This document shows, in pieces, positions 32,324-40,912 of a stretch of DNA of 44,573 bases (position 1 is the stretch's first letter; the number at the start of each line of letters is the position of its first letter). Made by a program: the position numbers and the translations under genes. The notes under the pieces were generated by a model. The model saw only the letters and a program-made list of their open reading frames with translations, was not told the DNA's origin and made no database searches. Source of the DNA: Metabacillus lacus (GTDB lineage Bacteria > Bacillota > Bacilli > Bacillales > Bacillaceae); the NCBI RefSeq assembly GCF_009674805.1, contig NZ_WKKI01000033.1, forward strand, positions 1-44,573, in the 5' to 3' direction.

Positions 32324-35300
32324 CTACAGTATATTCTTATTAGCCCTCGGCACCAAATAAGAAGGCATCTCTTCCTCAAGCTCCCAAACAAAACTCATCG
32401 GCTTATTCCCAGAGTGCTTAATATAATTCGCAGTACCAAGAAAGACGAAAGGTGAAGGAATGCTGCCTTTCTCTTTTTTGTATTCTCTGACAAACAGGGC
32501 GATTTTGTTTCCGGTCTGGCGGTGATGGATATATCGCTGGCCGGTCGGGCTTTCTTCAGTCACACGACTTTGGGTTTCCCAATGAAACAGCTTTTCGTTT
32601 ATGGCATAGTCCTCGTATAGCGTTGATGGCGAGAAGTCTTTTTCTGATTTGTTTAGTGTAATAAAGAAGATGTCGAGCTTTTTGTCTTTGAAGTACTTGA
32701 CTCCTTCCCGGAAAGCAGGGCTTTGCTCTTCGTTGTTGTAGTCAAATCCGGCCAGCACTTGTGCTGTTGAGTAACGGCTGTGGACTTGAAGCGGGCAAAG
32801 GAAGGTAAAGTTAGGCTGCAGTTCTACAGTTTCTAATGAGTCGTATAATACCCCGATAATTTGGTTGATCTCCTCTTTGAACGCAGGATGCTTCAACACT
32901 TTTTCCACGCCTTCCTTTACGGAAGAGAGTCCTTCTTTTTCAGGATGGGCTTGATAGAAAGAGTAATAGAACATGTTCAGCATCAGTTCTTCTTCTTTTC
33001 CGTTGGCTTCTCCTGTTTCCATATAGTTTTTTATAAACTCCAACAGTTTTCTTGAATTGAGGTGAAGGAGGCTTGGTAATCGTTTGGTCAGCCAGGTCTC
33101 GTCCTCATACGTGAAATCCTCAGCAAGACCCGTCTCTACTAGTAGCCGCGAAAAGCTTCGGTCCCTGTTTCCTCCATAGAAATCATAGAGATCTAGGTGA
33201 TAGTGCTCCAGGAAGTTTTTCAGTGTAACGGATTTCCCGGTATCTTGCTCAAAGGTTTTTAGTTTGGCTACAAGGTTTGCTTTGTTATTGGCGCCAGCTT
33301 TGATGTTACGCAGGATGTATTCCTTCGCTTGTTTTTCCAGCTGGACGAAGCAGCCCTTTGGCAGGTTGAAGAATTCGTTCTCGACATAGTACTGGACGGA
33401 GTGCTTTGATTTACCGATCAGGGCTCGCAGTTTTTCTTCGTATGAATAATTGCGGTGAGCTTGTCCGACGAAATCCAGGACGGTCAGGCATTCTTTGTCT
33501 TCTGACAGGCGGAGGCCACGTCCCAGCTGCTGCAGGAAGACGGTCATACTTTCTGTCGGGCGCAGGAACAAGACGGTATTGATTTCCGGGATGTCGATTC
33601 CTTCGTTGTATAGGTCGACGACGAAGATGAACTTGATTTCTCCTGAAACGAGCAGCTGTTGTGCTTCCTGGCGGGATTTCCGGTCCGTTCCTCCATGCAA
33701 TGTGATGGATGGGATGCCGGATTTGTTAAAAAAGTCGGTCATATACTGAGCATGGGCAATCGATACGCAGAAGCCCAGTGCTTTTACATCGGTGATATCC
33801 GTGACATATTTCTGCACGCTTTGAACGATTTGCGTGCTTCGAAGGTCGTTGGACGTATAGACATTTTCCAGTTGCTTGGTGTCATAGCCGCCTCGGGTCC
33901 ATTTCAAGTTGGAAAGATCGACGGTATCTGTGACGCAGAAATATTGAAACGGACTTAAGAGCTTTTGGTTGATCGCTTCGGTTAACCGCATTTCGGCTGC
34001 GATGTGATCATCGAAGTAAGACAGAATGCTTTTTCCGTCCATCCTCTCCGGGGTTGCGGTCAGTCCCAGGAGAATCCCTGGCTGATAATGGTTCAGCAGC
34101 TTTTGATAAGAGTCAGCGGCCGCATGGTGAAACTCATCGACGATGATAAAATCGTAGTAGCCGCTTTCGGTATGTTGATGAAGCTCCTTGCTGTTAAAGC
34201 TTTGGATGCTGACAAATAAGTGATCGAGAGAGGATGGCTGCTGTGTTCCAACAAGCATATCCCCGAAGTTCGGTTCACGTAAAATCGCGCGGAAGGTGTT
34301 CAGGCTTTGTTTCAGAATTTCCTCCCGGTGAGCAACGAAGAGCAGCTTTGCCCCTCCGCCGTTTGCCTTCCTGAAGCGTTTGTAGTCAAAGGCAGAAATG
34401 ACCGTTTTTCCCACACCTGTTGCGGCGACCAATAGGTTTTTATAGCGGTGATGAACTTCCCGTTCTGCCTGAAGCTTTTCAAGGATCTCTTTTTGGTAAA
34501 AGTAAGGCTGGATGTCAAAGAGATACTGAACAGATTCCTCCGCCACTTTGCTACTTTCCAAAGCGAGCTTGAGAGTCTGGTTGTCTTCCGCATTCTCTCC
34601 ATTAAACAGTTTGAACTCCCTGTCATTCCAGTAGCTTTCAAAGGTGGCCTCACATTTTTTGAGAACATCAAAGGAATCCTTCTCCGTTACCTTCACATTC
34701 CACTCGAGTCCCGATGTCAGCGCAGGATTGGATAGGTTGGAGGAGCCGATGTACGCCGTACTGAAGCCGGTTTCTCTTTTAAAAAGATAGGCCTTGGCGT
34801 GAAGTCTTGTCCGCTCTACATCATAGGAAATACGGATCTCTGTGTTGGGAAGCTTGCTCAGCTCCTGAATCGCCTTATAATCCGTCGCTTCCATATAAGA
34901 AGTTGTGATGACACGAAGCCTGCCTCCACCCTCCGTGAATGTCTTCAGGTCTTCCAAAATGATGCGCAGGCCGCTCCACTTGATAAAGGACACGAGCATA
35001 TCGATAGAATCAGAGGAGAGTATTTCCTTTTTTAACTCACTCAGCATGTTCGGCTCATAGCTGGAACCGGTGAATAACGAACTCTCGGAGATAGGAGTCA
35101 CAGGACGGATGACTTCCTGTTTTTCAATGCTGCGGACGGAATTCATCTTGAAGTAGATATGGGTAAGGACTTCGCCTTCTTCAGAGATTCGCAGTCTCTC
35201 AAATTCCTGCCGGTCCAATCGCTGGCTGAGAATGTCGATAATTTCATTGCAGGTCTCAATTTGCTTGAGGAGAGCCTGCTGATCATTTCGCTCCTCCTCA

Positions 35301-35473
35301 CGGACAGACTTCAGAGCATTCCTCGTAACCGAACTAATGTAGGAAGACAGTACCTTCCGTGCTTCCTCCACATCTAGAGGTGCTTTGCCGATATCAAAAT
35401 CCAGGTCGGAGCTCGCGAGCTCTTCCTGAAGCTTTTCAGTAATGATTTCTTCATAAATTCCTTGTTTCAACAT
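32324..35473 (-). CDS. PLD nuclease - SF2 helicase - DUF3427 protein
   Basis: A 1049-residue cytoplasmic protein. The first 110 residues are helical. A phospholipase-D-like nuclease domain follows (about 135-300) with one HxK motif, RLHAKAYLFK (near 224), and YIGSSNLSNPAL. The SF2 helicase has Walker A ATGVGKTVIS (about 351), VDEFHHAAADSY (about 446), GLTATPERMDG and LQQLGRGLRLSEDK (about 650). The last 350 residues fit DUF3427. Proteins of this architecture are widespread and often sit in defence or restriction neighbourhoods. It has its own extended -10 promoter and GGAAGGA ribosome site. Unlike the adjacent RT genes its base composition resembles the core genome, so it may be older at this site. 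Confidence 0.87.
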   Translation of the reverse strand: MLKQGIYEEIITEKLQEELASSDLDFDIGKAPLDVEEARKVLSSYISSVTRNALKSVREEERNDQQALLKQIETCNEIIDILSQRLDRQEFERLRISEEGEVLTHIYFKMNSVRSIEKQEVIRPVTPISESSLFTGSSYEPNMLSELKKEILSSDSIDMLVSFIKWSGLRIILEDLKTFTEGGGRLRVITTSYMEATDYKAIQELSKLPNTEIRISYDVERTRLHAKAYLFKRETGFSTAYIGSSNLSNPALTSGLEWNVKVTEKDSFDVLKKCEATFESYWNDREFKLFNGENAEDNQTLKLALESSKVAEESVQYLFDIQPYFYQKEILEKLQAEREVHHRYKNLLVAATGVGKTVISAFDYKRFRKANGGGAKLLFVAHREEILKQSLNTFRAILREPNFGDMLVGTQQPSSLDHLFVSIQSFNSKELHQHTESGYYDFIIVDEFHHAAADSYQKLLNHYQPGILLGLTATPERMDGKSILSYFDDHIAAEMRLTEAINQKLLSPFQYFCVTDTVDLSNLKWTRGGYDTKQLENVYTSNDLRSTQIVQSVQKYVTDITDVKALGFCVSIAHAQYMTDFFNKSGIPSITLHGGTDRKSRQEAQQLLVSGEIKFIFVVDLYNEGIDIPEINTVLFLRPTESMTVFLQQLGRGLRLSEDKECLTVLDFVGQAHRNYSYEEKLRALIGKSKHSVQYYVENEFFNLPKGCFVQLEKQAKEYILRNIKAGANNKANLVAKLKTFEQDTGKSVTLKNFLEHYHLDLYDFYGGNRDRSFSRLLVETGLAEDFTYEDETWLTKRLPSLLHLNSRKLLEFIKNYMETGEANGKEEELMLNMFYYSFYQAHPEKEGLSSVKEGVEKVLKHPAFKEEINQIIGVLYDSLETVELQPNFTFLCPLQVHSRYSTAQVLAGFDYNNEEQSPAFREGVKYFKDKKLDIFFITLNKSEKDFSPSTLYEDYAINEKLFHWETQSRVTEESPTGQRYIHHRQTGNKIALFVREYKKEKGSIPSPFVFLGTANYIKHSGNKPMSFVWELEEEMPSYLVPRANKNIL

Positions 35474-35514
35474 GATTGGATCCTTCCAATGCAGAATAGG
35501 GTTTTTTTGGTATA

Positions 35515-35523
35515 ATTATATCA
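35515..35523 (-). promoter_or_regulatory. Extended -10 promoter of the PLD-helicase gene
   Basis: On the minus strand TGATATAAT about 42 bp before the ATG. The start codon is preceded by GGAAGGA. Confidence 0.6.
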
Positions 35524-35688
35524 TAGAAAGATTTTACTAGATAAAATAGTGTATGGTAGAACTAAATAAATCATCACATGACAACTAGGGAAAAGTCACT
35601 CTCTTCCTGGTTTTATCACCATTTATTGTAATGCACCCAAAAAGAATTGCTACAAGTTGTTTTCTGATAGAGTTAGTTCCTCCAACCT

Positions 35689-35718
35689 AAAAAAAAGCAC
35701 ATTGCCAAAGCAATGTGC
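35689..35718 (-). terminator. Terminator of the second AGCS symporter gene
   Basis: A perfect 9-bp stem GCACATTGC/GCAATGTGC (35697-35718), followed on the minus strand by eight T, 11 nt after the stop codon. Confidence 0.92.
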
Positions 35719-35728
35719 CCTCTTCGTC

Positions 35729-37120
35729 TTAAGAAGCTTTTTTATCCCGCTTTTCCCTAATATCTTTACGGTAATATAAGTCAGAGGTAAAGAATTCTGT
35801 TTTCAGCCTTTTTACTTCTTTGCTTAGTAACAGGATCGCAATGACATTCGGGATAAGGATAGCGGCCAAGGCAATATCAAGGAACTGCCAGAGCGCCCTC
35901 GCTCCTCCTGTTGCACCAAAGACGATTGCAATGAGGTAGACATATTTAATCAGTTCTCCTGCTTTAAGGCCGAATAAAAATTCAGCCTGCTTGCTGCCGA
36001 AGAAAATGATAACGACAATTGTTGAGACTACGAAGAAAATCAGCGAAACTGTTACAAGGATGCTTCCTGCTTGTCCAAAGTATTGTGCAAAAGCAGCTGA
36101 TGTCAGCCCTGAAGGATTATTCATTGCATTTTCTCCGGTCCAGACACCTGAGGACAGGATGACAAAAGCGGATGCTGAACAGATAACGAGTGTATCTACA
36201 ACAATCCCGATAATTGCCCATAATCCCTGACGGACAGGGTGATCTGTAGTTGCTGCAGCATGGGCAATCGGCGCTGTACCAAGGCCTGCTTCATTTGAGT
36301 ACAGTCCGCGTGCAAAGCCCCAGCGGATCGTTTCGGCAACTGCGGCACCTGCAAAGCCGCCTAGTGCAGCCATAGGTTGGAAAGCATAGGAAAAGATTAA
36401 GCTTAATACGTCAGGTACGAGGTTTAAGTTCATAAATAAAATAATTAGAGCTGCACCTACATAAATGAGTGCCATGAATGGTACGACAACCTCTGTAACC
36501 CTTCCGATTCTTTTAATCCCGCCTAATACAACCAAACCTACCAGAATGGCAGTTGCGATACCCGTATACAAGGGATTGATATTAAATGTTTCATAGACAG
36601 CTGAGGAGACAGCATTTCCCTGCACCATGATGCTCGGAATCAGCTCAATCATTAATGCGAAGGCAAACCAGACACCGAGCCATTTCATGTTCAGCCCTTT
36701 TGTCATATAATACATCGGGCCTCCGACATATTCGCCTTCTGCGTTTTTCTCCCTGTATCTAACGGCCAGCACACATTCTGAGAATTTGATCGACATCCCG
36801 ATGAGTGCGATGACCCACATCCAAAAGATTGCTCCCGGTCCTCCAAACATAATCGCAGCAGGTACTCCGACAATGTTTGCAGCACCGACAGTTGCTGACA
36901 AAGCTGATGTTAAAGCCTGAAGCGGGGTAACGGTTCCTTTACCTTTTGGTTTTTTAAACACGCTGCCAAATGTTTGCTGAAAAATATATAGCGGATATCT
37001 AAATTGAAAAAATCCTAATAAAAACGTTAAATAAATTCCTGTTACCAGCAGCAGAATAATTAATGGCGGACCCCACAGCCATGTGCTGATGTTTTCTACC
37101 CAATTCATAAAAGCATCCAA
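35729..37120 (-). CDS. AGCS-family amino-acid:Na+ symporter, second paralogue
   Basis: A 463-residue polytopic transporter of the same family as the one at 2234-3586 but clearly divergent in sequence. It has WLWGPPLIILLLVTGIYLTFLLGFF, SATVGAANIVGVPAAIMFGGPGAIFWMW, GGPMYYMTKGL and RGLYSNEAGLGTAPIAHAAA. Where the first paralogue has ATVGTGN, this one has ATVGAAN at the pore motif, which may alter substrate or ion handling. I choose a TTG start at 37120, seven bases after GGAGGT; the ATG at 37135 overlaps that site. It is monocistronic. The substrate is probably a small neutral amino acid. Confidence 0.9.
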   Translation of the reverse strand: MDAFMNWVENISTWLWGPPLIILLLVTGIYLTFLLGFFQFRYPLYIFQQTFGSVFKKPKGKGTVTPLQALTSALSATVGAANIVGVPAAIMFGGPGAIFWMWVIALIGMSIKFSECVLAVRYREKNAEGEYVGGPMYYMTKGLNMKWLGVWFAFALMIELIPSIMVQGNAVSSAVYETFNINPLYTGIATAILVGLVVLGGIKRIGRVTEVVVPFMALIYVGAALIILFMNLNLVPDVLSLIFSYAFQPMAALGGFAGAAVAETIRWGFARGLYSNEAGLGTAPIAHAAATTDHPVRQGLWAIIGIVVDTLVICSASAFVILSSGVWTGENAMNNPSGLTSAAFAQYFGQAGSILVTVSLIFFVVSTIVVIIFFGSKQAEFLFGLKAGELIKYVYLIAIVFGATGGARALWQFLDIALAAILIPNVIAILLLSKEVKRLKTEFFTSDLYYRKDIREKRDKKAS

Positions 37121-37195
37121 TCGCATTACCTCCATTTATACTAGACTAAATGGGGTATTCCCTCTGCGATATGATCATAAACGCTTTTTTGGTAA

Positions 37196-38587
37196 TTATA
37201 TGTCAAATTGAAGCTGTTCAGGCCCTTCCTTTGCCTTCTCTTTTTCAGCAGTTTCCTTCAAATACAGTTTCATCTGCCGGATAATTTTATCAATCTCTAC
37301 AATCGGCGGTTGATATCCCAGTGTATAAAACCCCGGATATTTCCATGGTTCGTGGATGTAATTTTCCGGAAGATTTTTCAGCTCAGGAAGATATCGTTTG
37401 ATGAACCTTCCCTGCGGATCAATCTTTTTACTGAAAGCAACTGGATGGACAATATGTGAAGCAGTGAGTTTCTTTCCTCCTGCTGCCAACATTGCCTCTC
37501 TTTGAAAAATGACAGGATCAAAATCGAGAAAAAGCGGCCCTAATTTACGTACTGCCACCTCCCAGCTTTCCCCCAAAACATGAACCAGAAAAGAAACCTG
37601 CAAACCTCTGAGTCTCTCATCCACCCAGCCGGTTTTATGAAGACAGCGTATAGAGGCATCAAGCAGAGGGAGTCCAGTCATTCCCTGTAAAAAAGAAGAA
37701 AGCAGATGCTCACTTTCCGGTTTTGCAAGAGAGGAGTATGTATCGGCTTCCATTTGCGGCGACCATGCCTCCGTTTCTCTTTGTGACAGATAGTATTTAT
37801 GAAGCTTTTTTACAAAAAAATCAAAATGTTTCCCGTGGAACAAATTGTGACAATATTCGCTATTCTTTATTTCCCGGAAAATTGTCGAAATTGATAGATC
37901 TCCGTGAGAAAGATAAGGTGACAGCCTGCTCGACATATTTGCGGCTGAAATGGGGTCTCCAAGACCTTCAGCAAAGGTTGCCAGCCTCTCCTGAAGAAAG
38001 ACTGATAGTGTTTCCAACGCTCTTGTCTCCCCGCCCTGCTGTCCAAAATGTATTTTGTCACCTTTTATTTCTATATTATATTTTCTGCTGTTTCTTCTAT
38101 GAGGAAAATCAGGAAGACTGGCCGGCAGCTGAATAGATTGTATGTCAGGCAGGAACTGCTGCTCCAGCATTTGCTTCTTCCACTTAGCGGGCTTTATGGA
38201 AAGCGTCTCATCGACGCGATGAAATTCTTTTATGGATATCCCTTGCTCTTCTGCCCATCTTCCAGCTTCTTTACTGTATGGAGACTCTTCTCCAAAATCA
38301 TTATAAGTAAATATTTTAAAATCCCCATAAAGAGCGTGCAGCTCTTGAAACATGTCAGCAGCACTTCCAGCAAACGTAAATAACCTTCCACCAAGCTTTT
38401 CAAGGTTATCATTCAGCTGATCCAGACTTTCCTTTGTAAACTCCAAATGTCTCCTTTGATAAACACAGCTTTCCCAATATTCTGGGCTCAGCAGGTAAAC
38501 CGGCAGAATTTCTCCGGAGTTTGCCGCTTCAAAGAGCGGTTGGTGATCTTTAATGCGAAGGTCTCTTTTAAACCAGACGACAATCAT
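37196..38587 (-). CDS. Cryptochrome/DNA photolyase-family protein
   Basis: A 463-residue flavoprotein. The N-terminal antenna domain begins VVWFKRDLRIKDHQPL, the family hallmark. The FAD-binding helical domain includes SRLSPYLSHGDLS, the stretch LLDASIRCLHKTGWVDERLRGLQ (usually DA-MR-L--TGW--NR-R) and DPQGRFIKRYLPELKNLP. The usual HxDP-WQ-G motif is altered to DFDPVIFQREAMLAAGG, and N in the NFRMR position is replaced (DERLRG). It therefore looks like a divergent branch, not a textbook CPD photolyase, and light-driven repair is likely but not certain. The start ATG follows AAAGAGGTGA. Confidence 0.85.
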   Translation of the reverse strand: MIVVWFKRDLRIKDHQPLFEAANSGEILPVYLLSPEYWESCVYQRRHLEFTKESLDQLNDNLEKLGGRLFTFAGSAADMFQELHALYGDFKIFTYNDFGEESPYSKEAGRWAEEQGISIKEFHRVDETLSIKPAKWKKQMLEQQFLPDIQSIQLPASLPDFPHRRNSRKYNIEIKGDKIHFGQQGGETRALETLSVFLQERLATFAEGLGDPISAANMSSRLSPYLSHGDLSISTIFREIKNSEYCHNLFHGKHFDFFVKKLHKYYLSQRETEAWSPQMEADTYSSLAKPESEHLLSSFLQGMTGLPLLDASIRCLHKTGWVDERLRGLQVSFLVHVLGESWEVAVRKLGPLFLDFDPVIFQREAMLAAGGKKLTASHIVHPVAFSKKIDPQGRFIKRYLPELKNLPENYIHEPWKYPGFYTLGYQPPIVEIDKIIRQMKLYLKETAEKEKAKEGPEQLQFDI

Positions 38588-38651
38588 ATACTCACCTCTT
38601 TGTTAAGGCTGTTGTGATGCTTTCTGTTTAGGAAGTTTACGCTTAGGGTGT

Positions 38652-38682
38652 AAAAAAGACCGCCTTCATGATGAAGACCGTC
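38652..38682 (-). terminator. Terminator after the DUF1992 gene
   Basis: A 12-bp imperfect stem (GACGGTCTTCAT/ATGAAGGCGGTC on the minus strand) with six T following, just past the DUF1992 stop. Confidence 0.75.
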
Positions 38683-38695
38683 CAGTTGTCATTTT

Positions 38696-39070
38696 TCAGG
38701 TTAGCTTTGAATACACTTTCTCCTTATAGTAGGCTGAAGCAGGTGAAGTGAGTGCGTTTCGTTTCTTAAACAAGTGATCCAGCTTGTATTTTCTCTCTGA
38801 CAGCTGGCTCTCAATGCCCGCTTTATCTTCTTCGCCGCAGACCACAAGGAGATCTTCAAGGGTTTTTATCTGTTTCTTCAGTTCTCCTTCTTCTATCATT
38901 CCGCCGTTTTTCATCATTTTATAGGCCATTCGCAAGTTTTCGGGTATGTGCGACAAGTCCTCGAGCTGCAAAGGCTTACCCATGCCAGGAATCTGTTGAA
39001 ATTCTCCGTCACCTATTGCCCTCTTGATTTTGTCCTCGGAAAGAATTGTGAAGAAGTCCATTTTACTCAT
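38696..39070 (-). CDS. DUF1992 (DnaJ-C28-like domain) protein
   Basis: A 124-residue soluble protein of the DUF1992 family, which shares a conserved region with eukaryotic DNAJC28; function unknown. Recognisable are the N-terminal FFTILSEDKIKRAIGDGEFQ, the GMGKPLQLEDLSHIPENLRMAYKMMKNGG stretch and a C-terminal helical part. Two starts are possible: ATG 39070, almost touching AGGGGGA, or ATG 39061, better spaced. It lies 18 nt downstream of the small lipoprotein gene and probably shares its transcript. Confidence 0.85.
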   Translation of the reverse strand: MSKMDFFTILSEDKIKRAIGDGEFQQIPGMGKPLQLEDLSHIPENLRMAYKMMKNGGMIEEGELKKQIKTLEDLLVVCGEEDKAGIESQLSERKYKLDHLFKKRNALTSPASAYYKEKVYSKLT

Positions 39071-39088
39071 TCCCCCTGAAGCAGATTT

Positions 39089-39427
39089 TTAACCGTATAT
39101 CCAGCTGACCGCAATCAGATATCCGTCATAAAGCAAGTCCCCGTTTCGGTACAGCCCCATTTCCATTGTTTCCTCTTCCCCGCTAAAGATCACTTTTCCT
39201 TCAGGTTCTCTCAGCTTTCCTTCTGTTTTCATTGTTTTATTGTTTTCAATATTTTTAATCATTTCTGAAATGTCATCTTTGTCGGTTGAATGGTGAACCT
39301 GCTCTCCATGCATAAAAACAGTTACCTCGTTATAATCGCCTTCTATAGTTAAATGAAATTCTTCTTTTTGAGAACAACCCCATAGAGCTGTGGTTACTAG
39401 CATTATAATAAACAGTTTCTTAATCAA
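39089..39427 (-). CDS. Small lipoprotein of unknown function
   Basis: A 112-residue exported lipoprotein. From a TTG start at 39427, seven bases after GGAAG, the protein begins MIKKLFIIMLVTTALWGC, a textbook signal-peptidase-II leader with the lipid-bearing Cys at 18. The reading from ATG 39445 would add six residues and contain the ribosome site. The mature part is acidic and beta-rich (FHLTIEGDYNEVTVFMHGEQV) with no family that I recognise. It is followed by the DUF1992 gene. Confidence 0.75.
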   Translation of the reverse strand: MIKKLFIIMLVTTALWGCSQKEEFHLTIEGDYNEVTVFMHGEQVHHSTDKDDISEMIKNIENNKTMKTEGKLREPEGKVIFSGEEETMEMGLYRNGDLLYDGYLIAVSWIYG

Positions 39428-39768
39428 ATCATTACTTCCTTTCATGTCTTTCTTATCTAAATTGTATCACTGATTGCTGCAATTGTTGACAAAAAGACCC
39501 TGTGTTTCTTGACAATCTGATGGCAGATGCGGCTTTCATTCATATGTTGAGGAGGAAGGTATGCAGGCTTCCAGTATTCTACAGTATTCATACTTACCGA
39601 AAGCCAGTTACTTAACTAGAAAAAAGGGTCAGTTACGCAAAGTAACAAACCCCTCTTTTTATATTAACGTTTATGCCACAAAAAACAGCCCTACAATACT
39701 GTTAGGGCTCAGATTCTTTAAGGAGGTCATCAATTCAACCCCTTGTTCTCTATTTCTTCAGAAAAGCT
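39428..39768. other. Intergenic region with terminator and a doubtful ORF
   Basis: This gap of 341 bp holds the leftward terminator at 39680-39709. A rightward 72-codon frame from 39561 has a good GAGGAGG site, but no hydrophobic pattern or family, and it runs through the opposing terminator. A short hairpin GTTAC-GCAAA-GTAAC lies near 39633. I do not call a gene here. Confidence 0.5.
39680..39709 (-). terminator. Terminator of the DUF5105-TcaA operon
   Basis: On the minus strand AGCCCTA/TAGGGCT with a 9-nt loop, then G and six T, 60 nt after the TcaA-like stop codon. Confidence 0.85.
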
Positions 39769-40896
39769 TTAAATACTAATCTCATTGGTTGTCCTGCTCC
39801 ATATCATTACTGGCGGATCTTCCAGCATCATTTCCTGTTTGTTTTTCCAGTCTTTATCTTCGGTTCCTTCAGCAACGGTTCCTTTTATTTCATCAATCAG
39901 CCAAGACTTCGCTTCAGCATCATATGTGAGCTTGTACTTAGTGACAACCTTGTAGGAAGCATCATGAAAAGAGTCATCTTCCCTGTATTTGACTTTGCTG
40001 TCATAGGCTACTAATGCAGATACTTGTGCGGTCCATTCCTGGTCAAATTGATCGACAATTAAATCATCGAGGTTCACGACAGCACCCAGATATTGCGAAT
40101 GCAGTTCATCAATATACTCTTTAATCATTTCGAATTCGCTGTTTGCATATAAGATGTCACTCTCGAGTTTTTTGGATACATTGGTCATTTTAGTGAAATC
40201 AAATTCGGACGTTTGGTAAACAGAGAAATCCCGGTTAAACACATCAAGCGCTTCAAGGATATTTTTTTTAATGTTCTCATCTTCACGTGCCAGCTTATTG
40301 CTGTCCACTACCAAAGTGACCTGTTTATTGCCCCATGCTTCTACATGACTTTCATCAATAAACGTGCCCAGCTTATTATTAATTGTTGTCAGCACTGGAT
40401 AATCGCCAGGAAGAACGGGACCATACACATCTTCATCCTTTTCATTTGACGTTGTGTTGATTCCCTTTATGGAAAGATTCAGTTCGTCTCCTTCCTCCTG
40501 CCCCGTTACCTTTATAAAAGCAGTTTTAACTTTTATTTTATATTGCTGAAATATACCCCATTTCTTGCCGTCCTCTATCAGGCTGACTTGCTGTCCTGTT
40601 TCTGTAAAATCTTCATTTTTCACTTGTTCGTTCAGGCTTTCCTTTATCACTTGATAACTGCTGTTATTCTTCTGAAGATATTGAATAAACGCCGTTAAAG
40701 AAATATTGTTTACCTCAGCTTGCTGGTCATCAGGGATGATCAGCTCCTTAAGTTCTTTCATTTGCTTTTTATCGACAGCTGTTATGAATTGATCTAGTGT
40801 TTTCTTAGGGGTGTCCGCCTGCTGAAGAGAGTAAACTAAGAATACGCCGATGACGGCTGCAGCAGCAGCAATTAGGAAGATCCACTTTCGGTTCAC
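39769..40896 (-). CDS. TcaA/YvbJ-like membrane protein lacking the zinc ribbon
   Basis: A 375-residue protein with one N-terminal membrane helix (about residues 5-23) and a large extracytoplasmic part (PKKTLDQFITAVDKKQMKEL) that resembles TcaA/YvbJ proteins, which are linked to cell-wall antibiotic susceptibility. Those usually begin with a CxxC zinc ribbon; none is present, since GTG 40896, nine bases after AAAGGAGGT, opens directly with VNRKWIFL. The longer frame to 40977 overlaps the upstream gene. It forms an operon with the DUF5105-like lipoprotein (16-nt gap), so both probably act at the cell surface. Confidence 0.7.
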   Translation of the reverse strand: MNRKWIFLIAAAAAVIGVFLVYSLQQADTPKKTLDQFITAVDKKQMKELKELIIPDDQQAEVNNISLTAFIQYLQKNNSSYQVIKESLNEQVKNEDFTETGQQVSLIEDGKKWGIFQQYKIKVKTAFIKVTGQEEGDELNLSIKGINTTSNEKDEDVYGPVLPGDYPVLTTINNKLGTFIDESHVEAWGNKQVTLVVDSNKLAREDENIKKNILEALDVFNRDFSVYQTSEFDFTKMTNVSKKLESDILYANSEFEMIKEYIDELHSQYLGAVVNLDDLIVDQFDQEWTAQVSALVAYDSKVKYREDDSFHDASYKVVTKYKLTYDAEAKSWLIDEIKGTVAEGTEDKDWKNKQEMMLEDPPVMIWSRTTNEISI

Positions 40897-40912
40897 CTTT
40901 CCACTACCTCCT

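Noticed and set aside
32248-32391. 48-residue N-terminal extension of Drt3a
   Set aside because: Most of it overlaps the end of the PLD-helicase gene in another frame or lies in the short spacer; ATG 32247 has a ribosome site.
39561-39779. Rightward 72-codon ORF with a GAGGAGG site
   Set aside because: It runs through the terminator of the opposing operon and into the end of the TcaA-like gene, has no recognisable sequence pattern and is probably fortuitous.
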